Source: an uncultured Dorea sp.
Lineage (GTDB): Bacteria; Bacillota; Clostridia; Lachnospirales; Lachnospiraceae
Direction of reading: 5' to 3'
NCBI GenBank assembly: GCA_934295165.1
Contig: CAKRAT010000048.1
Coordinates: forward strand, 1-15,805
DNA length: 15,805 nt
The notes below the pieces were generated by a model that saw only the letters and a list, made by a program, of their open reading frames with translations, was not told the DNA's origin and did not search any database. Of the stretch, positions 5,862-12,574 are shown piece by piece; position 1 is the stretch's first letter, and the number at the start of each line of letters is the position of its first letter. Both the position numbers and the translations under genes were made by a program.

Positions 5862-8819
5862 TTAGAAGTTTATCTTCTGTTTTCTCTTGTTCATATACAA
5901 CCATACTCCTGCTACAGTAATTATCAGCATTGCCAGTATTGTATATAACGTATATCCTCCGTCAAATCCCGACTTTGGAAGAGTAATTCCAACATTTGTG
6001 AACGTAATTGAGAATACATGTCCACCGGATTCACCCTCTGCTTTTTCTTCATCTATGAACACATCACCCTTGCTGTCAGTTGTAACTTCATATACTTTTC
6101 CGGTTGCATATTCATAATCTGCTCCGTCTTTTTTAATATACTGGTGTCCTGTCGGAAGATATGTTTCGGCAAGATAGTATGTACTGCTGTTCGCAAGTTC
6201 TTTGAATGTTGCAACTGCTTTGTCCGCATCTGCGCTTTCTTTTGCTGTAGTCTGTTTGTCAACGGCTACTACTTTCTTCTTCACACCACCAACAGTCACT
6301 TCTACTACATCTGTATCGGCATCTGTTGCTGCTCTGTACAGAGTGAACTCTGCACCTTCCAGCAATTTACCTGCATCATTCTGTTTATATACTTTTAAAG
6401 TTGTTTTCTGTGGATTCGTAACTGTTGTTGACGGAACACTGCTGTCATCTGCAGACCAGTCATCTGTACTTTCATAACCACCGCCAAATTTTACATTTAC
6501 AGATACATTACGATATTCCACACCTGCAAGCCTCTGTATCTTTTCCTGCATTTTTTCCTGCACTTCTGATAAATCTTTACAGTATGTAACCTTATCTGTA
6601 TCTTTCTCATCACCACGTTTGATTCGGTAAGTCATCTTTCCTGTTGCATTTTCATCATCTTCGCTTAATGATTTTGTCCATTTCACAGTTGCTTCATAGA
6701 ATGGCGAACTCTGTGTATCCTTCAGTGAGAATGCAAGCTGATCTGCTGTTTTTTCTCCGGTTCCTGCCATTACATTTCCACTGTTACTTTTTTTCTCCGG
6801 TACCGCTCCTTTTAAATAGAAACCACCAGAATTTTCTGTTGCAGTTATATTCTCAACACTTGTCGTTCCATCTTCATTTGTAACTCCCATGGAATCACCA
6901 TTCCATGCCGATACATTTCTTGTTGTATTGGTAAGATTTACGTCACTTTTCTGTACTGTTGTTACTTCCAGCACATCACGTTTTACCAGATAATAAGTTC
7001 CATTCTCTGTTACATAGCCGGTTACTTTTCCATCAGCTTCTGCCTTCAGTCCTGTTGCAAGGCATACATCATCTGTATTTGGAGCAGAACCTGTTGCCTT
7101 ATAAAGTGAATATCTTGCGGTTCTGTCATTCTCCGCAATATCAAAACTAACCGGAGTCCCAGTTGCTTCTGCATTTGTAAGTGTATATGATGTTCCGTAT
7201 ATCTCCTGCTGATAATTATCCGGAACTTTTGTCTCTACAAAGTAGTAACTTCCTGCATCCAGATCGCTTACATTAATGTTACCATTTTTATTCGTTTTGT
7301 ATACTTTAGCCACATCTGGATTCAGTTCATCCTCCGAAATTACTACGTCCACCGGATCCGCACATTTATAAAGATTGAATTCTGCACCTTCTATCGCATT
7401 TCCCTTTTCATCTTGTTTATGCAGACGAATGCAACCATTAGATGTATATTTAATATCAACATTAGTGTACAGGTTCATATTAATCGTTTTATTTGCCAAT
7501 AAACCAAATTCATTACGCGTTGTATTTCCTGTATCGATACCGGTAAACCAGTTTCCCAATGCTCTCTCATATGGGAAAGAAGCAATTACTTTTCCGCTGC
7601 TTTTTACATTTTTTATTTTAATTCCCCAAAAGCCATTGTCATCTTTTTCGATTATGTCATCTTTTCCAACATCTAAAGTTGATAATCTTGACGCTATTAT
7701 TACTCCCGAAGAACTAAGATCCAGTTTTTCATCCTGCTGAACAATATCTGCCGGCACTAATGGCGTAATAATTCCACTTTTTTCTTTTCCAGTAACCAAA
7801 TAAGAAATTGTAAGTTCTGGCAGTTTAATTTCATCACCCTGACCTAAATCCAATCTGACACGGCCATCCATCTCTTTGAATACTGTTGTTACCGGATTCC
7901 TACTCAAATATAAATATACATTCCGGCAATAATCTCCAAAATATTCTTTATATCCATTTTCCGAATCGGGTGGGCAAATTTCACCAACTCCCTGTTCTAA
8001 TCCAGAAATATCTGTAATGGAATTATCGATCAAATCAATTTTCCATGCACGTCTTAATATCTTTACACCATCCAGTGATTGAATTCCTCTGGCTTCCGCA
8101 TCTACCATTCCAGAGAAATAACTTAAAATCAACTTTATCTTACTTGCAACATTCGTGTCACTTGCTGATAAAATAATTCCATCCTGGATTCCTGCAGCAA
8201 TAATAGTATCGATATTCCAATTAGTTCCCGGATCCAATATGTCACCTTGATCCAATCTTCTAATTACAATATCTGCACGAAAATTATCCTGATCGGCAAT
8301 CACAGAATCATATATAACCTGTGCAAAATTACGATCCTGAATTCCCGCAGCCTGAATATTATCTACATTAAAATCGTATCCAGATAATCCAAGTGCTGCA
8401 AGAAGCTTTCCAAGCATCTGATCACTTTCTACATTATTCACAATACTCTGTAACGCTATGCTGTCATTCCCCGGTTGTGCTGAATTTGTCTGATTCTGAC
8501 TTTGATCAGCCGGCTGATCGGCATTGGTATATCCATTCTGATCTGCGGCTGCCTGATTGGTATTATCTATTACCTGTGAACTGCCCACCCCTACATTATC
8601 CGTCAATTGCTCATTCTCTTGTTCGTTTGTCTGAGCAGATATTGTATTATCTGTAGAGTCCAAAACGATAGGTTTTGCTTTAATCGCTTCTTCTGCGGCA
8701 TTCGCTGAAATTAAATTTATGCCACATAAACCTAATAACATACAACAGACCATACATACCGATAAAATCCGCCGTCTTACGACCTTTTTTTTCTTGATGT
8801 ATTTCTTCTGCAAATACAC
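5862..8819 (-). CDS. Large LPKSG-anchored pilus adhesin with LRR-like and Cna-B domains
   Basis: This 985-aa surface protein is the probable tip or ancillary pilin. Order of parts: Cys-rich signal peptide (1-41, cut near ANA-AE), Asn/Gln-rich linker (about 55-118), an internalin-like leucine-rich part (about 130-275) with GIQDRNF and the strand IDLIDNSITDISGLE at 261-275, a large unassigned domain (276-455), Cna-B 1 (460-565; E-box FVETKVP, Glu529), a degenerate Cna-B-like stretch (566-620), a unique segment, then Cna-B 3 (806-943; Glu885, Asn942). The sorting signal is LPKSG (947-951) with a membrane helix and basic tail. The start is GTG, with GAGG 5 bases before it; no ATG precedes the signal peptide. 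An A8 tract covers codons 10-12. First gene of the operon. Confidence 0.9.
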   Translation of the reverse strand: MYLQKKYIKKKKVVRRRILSVCMVCCMLLGLCGINLISANAAEEAIKAKPIVLDSTDNTISAQTNEQENEQLTDNVGVGSSQVIDNTNQAAADQNGYTNADQPADQSQNQTNSAQPGNDSIALQSIVNNVESDQMLGKLLAALGLSGYDFNVDNIQAAGIQDRNFAQVIYDSVIADQDNFRADIVIRRLDQGDILDPGTNWNIDTIIAAGIQDGIILSASDTNVASKIKLILSYFSGMVDAEARGIQSLDGVKILRRAWKIDLIDNSITDISGLEQGVGEICPPDSENGYKEYFGDYCRNVYLYLSRNPVTTVFKEMDGRVRLDLGQGDEIKLPELTISYLVTGKEKSGIITPLVPADIVQQDEKLDLSSSGVIIASRLSTLDVGKDDIIEKDDNGFWGIKIKNVKSSGKVIASFPYERALGNWFTGIDTGNTTRNEFGLLANKTINMNLYTNVDIKYTSNGCIRLHKQDEKGNAIEGAEFNLYKCADPVDVVISEDELNPDVAKVYKTNKNGNINVSDLDAGSYYFVETKVPDNYQQEIYGTSYTLTNAEATGTPVSFDIAENDRTARYSLYKATGSAPNTDDVCLATGLKAEADGKVTGYVTENGTYYLVKRDVLEVTTVQKSDVNLTNTTRNVSAWNGDSMGVTNEDGTTSVENITATENSGGFYLKGAVPEKKSNSGNVMAGTGEKTADQLAFSLKDTQSSPFYEATVKWTKSLSEDDENATGKMTYRIKRGDEKDTDKVTYCKDLSEVQEKMQEKIQRLAGVEYRNVSVNVKFGGGYESTDDWSADDSSVPSTTVTNPQKTTLKVYKQNDAGKLLEGAEFTLYRAATDADTDVVEVTVGGVKKKVVAVDKQTTAKESADADKAVATFKELANSSTYYLAETYLPTGHQYIKKDGADYEYATGKVYEVTTDSKGDVFIDEEKAEGESGGHVFSITFTNVGITLPKSGFDGGYTLYTILAMLIITVAGVWLYMNKRKQKINF

Positions 8820-8865
8820 TTTATCCTCACTCCCTTATTAAAAATATTTTAGATATTTTTCGACA

Positions 8866-8930
8866 AAAATGCCATTTTTTGACATTTTATTTTCATTAAT
8901 TATGATACTACTGTGCATTTTTCGTGTCAA
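8866..8930 (-). promoter_or_regulatory. Pilus operon promoter and leader hairpin
   Basis: On the - strand TTGACA (8925-8930), a 17-base spacer and TATCAT (8902-8907) form a near-consensus promoter, the best in the window. Transcription should begin near 8895, giving a leader of about 75 bases. Within that leader, 8866-8873 and 8881-8888 form an 8-bp AT-rich stem (one G-U in leftward RNA) that could be an operator or weak attenuator. The rest of 8820-9125 is very AT-rich and holds no gene. Confidence 0.7.
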
Positions 8931-9026
8931 TTACCTTTTTTCATCCTTTACGCATTTTTTACAATACACACTTTTGCATAAAATCACTATTTTCTGACAA
9001 TAAAAAAAATAAAGATATTTCGTTTT

Positions 9027-9091
9027 TGCAATTTATTTATTGCAATAATATCAACAAAAAATTTTAAAATCAACACTACATGCAATTTATT
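9027..9091 (+). repeat. Direct repeats before the XRE gene, possible operator
   Basis: TGCAATTTATT occurs at 9027-9037 and again at 9081-9091. The first copy is part of a TTGCAA-N8-TTGCAA arrangement (9026-9045), each half itself a palindrome. The second copy lies just before a TATATA box near 9095-9100. The position between the divergent XRE and pilus genes suits an autoregulatory XRE operator; this is inference. Confidence 0.4.
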
Positions 9092-9125
9092 CCTTATATA
9101 TCTTGTGATTGGAGTTGAGTTAATT

Positions 9126-9365
9126 ATGCAGAAAATCAGGCAGGATATTTCCATTGGCGGAAACATCCGTATGTTACGCAGGCAGTCACACCTTACACAG
9201 GAACAGGTTGTTGCCCGGCTGCAGTTAAAAGGTATTGAACTTTCCCGGAGCAGTTACTCTCAGATTGAATGTGGCACTTATAACATCCGGGTATCTGAAT
9301 TAGTCGCACTTGCAGAAATCTTTCATGTAGACTACAATGCTTTCTTTCGTAATCTTTCTATATAA
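9126..9365 (+). CDS. XRE-family HTH transcriptional regulator
   Basis: The 79-aa protein is a single Cro/C1-type helix-turn-helix domain: helix 2 TQEQVVARL (24-32), recognition helix SRSSYSQIE (40-48), then the usual closing helix VSELVALAEIFHV. It binds DNA as a dimer in known relatives and has no extra sensing domain. A GTG at 9105 would extend it by seven residues, but the ATG at 9126 is preferred because GGAG (9111-9114) sits about 11 bases before it and the domain begins at once. It is transcribed away from the pilus operon and shares its upstream region, so control of pilus expression and of itself is a reasonable inference. It is the only clear + strand gene here. Confidence 0.85.
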   Translation: MQKIRQDISIGGNIRMLRRQSHLTQEQVVARLQLKGIELSRSSYSQIECGTYNIRVSELVALAEIFHVDYNAFFRNLSI

Positions 9366-9367
9366 AT

Positions 9368-9431
9368 AGGAAACTCTGAATGACAAAATCTGTACATTTG
9401 CTTTCATACGTTTTGTCATTCAGAGTTTCCT
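9368..9431. terminator. Perfect 21-bp inverted repeat between convergent genes
   Basis: Bases 9368-9388 are the exact reverse complement of 9411-9431, with a 22-base loop. It begins two bases after the XRE stop codon and lies ahead of the end of the convergent rlmD gene, the position of a shared bidirectional terminator. No strong T-run follows on either side (TGTTTCATATTTC on +, ATTTATATAG on -), so the stem does most of the work. A small mobile repeat is an alternative. Confidence 0.6.
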
Positions 9432-9545
9432 GTTTCATATTTCACCTTCATAATCAAGGAATAAATAATCAACGATTGTCACTCCTATATTAAATGGCCT
9501 GGCTTCCTATGCCCTTTTTGTAATATCCATCGCTTATTACCTAAT

Positions 9546-9659
9546 TTAATCAATATTTTTCTTTGCCCAGTCAGCTGCCGCCGAGAAACTGAAAAGCTCC
9601 GTAAAGTGCGTAAATTCAAGGATTTCTACATATCCTTCCTTTGTAACAATGCCACAGTT
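9546..9659 (-). pseudogene. Coding-like 37-codon frame overlapping the end of rlmD
   Basis: After the rlmD stop, another frame that begins inside rlmD stays open to a TAA at 9546. Its translation ends with EFTHFTELFSFSAAADWAKK and looks like a normal protein C-terminus. The frame has no ATG, GTG or TTG start. It may be the tail of a lost neighbouring gene or a chance open frame. The rest of 9432-9545 shows no gene. Confidence 0.2.
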
Positions 9660-11080
9660 TCAACATGCACCGTGCCCGGGAACAAATCCACCCCGCTAAT
9701 CTTCTCCACTTTATATCCACGTCCCTGAATCATCTCCAGATCACGCACCAGGCTGGTCGGCTTACATGCAATGTATACCAGACGCTCCACTCCGAAATTC
9801 AAAATCTTCATAAGTGCTTTCGGATTCACACCGTCTCTCGGTGGATCGAGCATGATCAGATTCGGAACTTCGCCCAGTTCATCAATAACTTTCAATACAT
9901 CACCTGCCCAGAATGTGCAGTTGTCCAGATTATTTAGCTTAGCATTTTCTTTTGCTGCTTCTACCGCTTCTTCTACAATCTCCACTCCGACTACCTTCTT
10001 CGCAACCGGTGCAAGGATCTGGGCGATCGTTCCTGTTCCACTGTATAAATCAAAGACAACTTTTTCATTTGTATCTCCGATGTATTCTCTGGCTGTCTCA
10101 TATAAGACTTCCGCTCCCAGTGAGTTTGTCTGGAAAAACGAGAATGGTGTAATCTTAAATTTTAATCCAAGTAACTCCTCATAGAAATAGTCCTGTCCAA
10201 AAAGTATTTCTGTACCTTCGTCTTTCACGACATCTGCAAGGCTGTCGTTCTTTGTATGCAGAATTCCAACCAATGTTCCAGCAAAATTCATCGCTGCCAT
10301 CTTTTTCAGCCATGCAGTCTTAAATGTCTGGATTTTTTTTATTGCCTCTGTCGGATCAATTCCGAGATTTGCAGTATCAGATGCTGTAACCAGATCCACC
10401 AGGATTTCCCCTGTCTTTACTGCCTTTCTCACTAACAGGTGACGGAAATATCCCACGTGACGCATACGATGATAATACGGCAGTCCAGATTCCTGTGCAC
10501 ATTCCAGTGTACATACCAGAATCTTTCTGTAGTCTTCATCTACGATCTGGCAGTCACTTACATTAACAATATCATGAAAACTTCCTCTTTTGTGCATACC
10601 AAGTGCCAGAGGTCCATCTTTGTATTCATCTCCGAATGAGAATTCCATCTTGTTGCGGTATTCAGATCTGACCGGGCTTGGTTTGATGCCTTCCCATATA
10701 TAATCTCCATCCACAGCTTCATCCATCATCTTTTTCACCTGCTCATTCTTCATGGCAAGCTGTTCTTCGTACGGAAGATTCTGGTAAGTACAGCCTCCGC
10801 ACTGTCCGAAATGCGGACAGGCTGACGGTATCTCACTTGCTGATGGTTCCACTACCTCCAGAAGGCGTCCTTCTGCCTTTCCTTTTCTGATCTTATTAAC
10901 AGAAAATCGTACTTTCTGTCCCGGCACGCCGTTTTTTACGACTACCCATCTGTCTTCTTCCGGCACATAAATGCGTCCTTTATTTGGAAATTCTACGGAT
11001 TCTATAATTCCTTCGTATACCTGTCCTTTTTTCATATATATCCTTTCTGTTGTAACTTTTTCTCTATCTTTTTTGTCCAT
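9626..11080 (-). CDS. rlmD: 23S rRNA (uracil-C5) methyltransferase, RlmD/RlmCD type
   Basis: The 484-aa enzyme uses SAM to methylate C5 of uridine in RNA; in Firmicutes relatives (RlmCD) the targets are 23S rRNA U747 and U1939. It has an N-terminal TRAM RNA-binding domain (about 17-76), a 4Fe-4S cluster motif Cys88, Cys94, Cys97 with Cys177, the SAM loop DLYSGTG (344-350), LDPPRDG (411-417), nucleophile Cys439 in YIACKPTSLVRDL, and general-base Glu474 in HVETVALL. Length and order match the family. The ATG at 11080 lies one base after the stop of the NYN gene, whose last codons supply the AAGGG ribosome site. Met16 has GAAAGGA before it and is an alternative start. Exact target (RlmD, RlmCD or TrmA-like) cannot be settled from sequence alone. 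Confidence 0.92.
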   Translation of the reverse strand: MDKKDREKVTTERIYMKKGQVYEGIIESVEFPNKGRIYVPEEDRWVVVKNGVPGQKVRFSVNKIRKGKAEGRLLEVVEPSASEIPSACPHFGQCGGCTYQNLPYEEQLAMKNEQVKKMMDEAVDGDYIWEGIKPSPVRSEYRNKMEFSFGDEYKDGPLALGMHKRGSFHDIVNVSDCQIVDEDYRKILVCTLECAQESGLPYYHRMRHVGYFRHLLVRKAVKTGEILVDLVTASDTANLGIDPTEAIKKIQTFKTAWLKKMAAMNFAGTLVGILHTKNDSLADVVKDEGTEILFGQDYFYEELLGLKFKITPFSFFQTNSLGAEVLYETAREYIGDTNEKVVFDLYSGTGTIAQILAPVAKKVVGVEIVEEAVEAAKENAKLNNLDNCTFWAGDVLKVIDELGEVPNLIMLDPPRDGVNPKALMKILNFGVERLVYIACKPTSLVRDLEMIQGRGYKVEKISGVDLFPGTVHVETVALLQRKDM

Positions 11081-11081
11081 T

Positions 11082-12011
11082 TTACCCTTTATATACTGCC
11101 TTTAGGATCGTTCCTTCCTGTTCCACCCGTACATGTTTCAGACTCTTCACATACTGGTTGAACTGGGAATATCCATAATCGCGGATCTTAAAATCTTTGT
11201 ATTTCTCATACATTTTATTACCCAGTGTACTGAGTTCTACGCCGGATTTTCCGGCTTTCTTCACAATCTGTACGACGTAGCCGTCGATATTTTCCTTCAG
11301 ATCCTGATCCTCTCTTAATGTAACAGACACAATATTGCCATGTTTTACCATCTGGATTCTTGTGAATTCTTCCAAAAACTTAGACAGCATATTATAACCA
11401 TAGCTTCGTACGTCAAAGTCTGGGTAAAGGCTGACCAGACGACTTCCCACTTCTCCAAGTCCGGTCGGCTTATTAATGTCCTGATTCTCGATAATCATCT
11501 TGATGATTGCATCTTCAATCTTCTCTTTGCTTCGTTTGTCATGTGTAGTTTCATTCTTCGATGTTCCCGGATTCTGCTCACTCATCAGATTTTCCAAAAT
11601 GGTAAATTTATCACACGCTTTTCGAAATGGCTCCGGAGTCTTATTTTCTCCCATACCGATGACCATCTTGCCGCTTTCTCTCAGACGGCTGACCAGCCTT
11701 GTAAAATCACTGTCACTGGATACGATACAGAATCCATCCACATCGTTCGTATACAGAATATCCATCGCATCAATGATCATGGCTGAATCAGTAGAGTTCT
11801 TTCCTTGTGTATAGCTGAACTGCTGGATCGGCGTGATCGAATTTGTCAGAAGTTCGTCCTTCCAGCTTGAATGCTGTGTGCTTGTCCAGTCCCCGTATAT
11901 TCTTTTGTATGTAATGATCCCATATTTTGACAGCTCTGTCAGGATCGGCTTGATGTATTTTGCTGATACGTTGTCTGCATCAATCAGCAGTGCATAACAC
12001 TGTTCCTGCAT
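11082..12011 (-). CDS. NYN (PIN-like) domain protein with two OST-HTH/LOTUS domains
   Basis: The 309-aa protein joins an N-terminal NYN/LabA-type nuclease fold (about 5-140) to two OST-HTH (LOTUS) domains (about 160-232 and 242-306). Acidic active-site candidates are Asp11 and Asp13 in DADN, Asp75, Asp81, Asp84, and Asp100/Asp102 in SSDSDF. The two LOTUS copies share a matching core, DFDVRSYGY and DFKIRDYGY. The NYN domain is a predicted metal-dependent RNase, and LOTUS domains bind RNA, including G-quadruplex RNA in studied cases; a role in RNA cleavage or turnover is therefore inferred. It is directly followed by rlmD with one base between stop and start. The ribosome binding site (GAGAGAAGG next to the ATG) is poorly spaced. 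No clear promoter was found in 12012-12092. Confidence 0.88.
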   Translation of the reverse strand: MQEQCYALLIDADNVSAKYIKPILTELSKYGIITYKRIYGDWTSTQHSSWKDELLTNSITPIQQFSYTQGKNSTDSAMIIDAMDILYTNDVDGFCIVSSDSDFTRLVSRLRESGKMVIGMGENKTPEPFRKACDKFTILENLMSEQNPGTSKNETTHDKRSKEKIEDAIIKMIIENQDINKPTGLGEVGSRLVSLYPDFDVRSYGYNMLSKFLEEFTRIQMVKHGNIVSVTLREDQDLKENIDGYVVQIVKKAGKSGVELSTLGNKMYEKYKDFKIRDYGYSQFNQYVKSLKHVRVEQEGTILKAVYKG

Positions 12012-12092
12012 ACCTTCTCTCTCACTTCTTTCTTTGTTATTTTATAATATTTTTAAATCTTCCACGCAGGCACACATGAAATTGCAAGAGAA

Positions 12093-12140
12093 AAGCAGGC
12101 CAGTCGCCTTTCTTTTATCAGATCGGTTTCTAACCTGCTT
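12093..12140 (-). terminator. Terminator of the small Asp-rich membrane protein gene
   Basis: An 11-bp stem (12093-12103 with 12130-12140) has two G-U pairs that exist only in leftward RNA. The RNA then runs into UUUUCUC (12086-12092). It lies 30 bases after the stop at 12170 and before the NYN gene. Confidence 0.65.
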
Positions 12141-12169
12141 CTTTCTTCACTTATTCATCCGCCCGGTTC

Positions 12170-12415
12170 TTATACCTGATCGTCATCATCGAAAAAGTCA
12201 TCGTCGAAATCATCATCATCAAAATCGTCTTCGAAGTCTTCCAGGTAATCCGGTGTAAAGAAGCAATATACTGCATAAGCGATTCCTGCAACTGCAGCTA
12301 CAGCTCCGACTACTGCCAGAATCCAGAGTACGGTCTTGCCGTGTTTGTCCTCTTCTTTTTTATTCATCAGTTCGCTAAGCTTGGATGCTGCAATAATATC
12401 TTCTACTTTACTCAT
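12170..12415 (-). CDS. Small single-pass membrane protein with Asp-rich tail
   Basis: From the ATG at 12415 the product has 81 residues: an N-terminal amphipathic part (MSKVEDIIAASKLSELMNKK), one membrane helix (about 29-55, VLWILAVVGAVAAVAGIAYA), and a C-terminal tail made mostly of Asp, Glu and Phe. A TTG at 12448 would add 11 residues but lies very close to the promoter, and AAAGGA about 9 bases before the 12415 ATG favours the shorter form. Function is unknown. The acidic tail could bind cations or basic proteins; this is speculation. It has its own promoter (TATAAT at 12464-12469) and terminator, so it is a single-gene unit between pcrA and the NYN gene. Confidence 0.75.
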   Translation of the reverse strand: MSKVEDIIAASKLSELMNKKEEDKHGKTVLWILAVVGAVAAVAGIAYAVYCFFTPDYLEDFEDDFDDDDFDDDFFDDDDQV

Positions 12416-12463
12416 GCTCCCACGTCCTTTCCTCTGCTCTTTCAGCAAATCAATTCTGCGTTT

Positions 12464-12492
12464 ATTATACCACTTTACATCCTGTATTACTA
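12464..12492 (-). promoter_or_regulatory. Promoter of the Asp-rich membrane protein gene
   Basis: A perfect TATAAT lies at 12464-12469 on the - strand, with a poor -35 (TAGTAA, 12487-12492) at 17 bases. The start would be near 12457, about 40 bases before the ATG at 12415. The surrounding 12470-12574 region holds no gene; an imperfect 11-base tandem (TAGAATCCAGG, TAGAATGCAGG) lies in it. Confidence 0.5.
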
Positions 12493-12574
12493 CTTATTTT
12501 TTCAGATTTTTATCCTGCATTCTACCTGGATTCTATACACATTTACCTAATTGTATGTAATATTTTTCTGCCTT

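Noticed and set aside
9105..9125. GTG start giving the XRE regulator seven more residues
   Set aside because: The GGAG ribosome site lies downstream of this GTG and serves the ATG at 9126; the added residues fall outside the HTH domain.
12416..12448. TTG start extending the Asp-rich membrane protein by 11 residues
   Set aside because: The TTG is less than 10 bases from the predicted transcription start and has no ribosome site, while the ATG at 12415 does.
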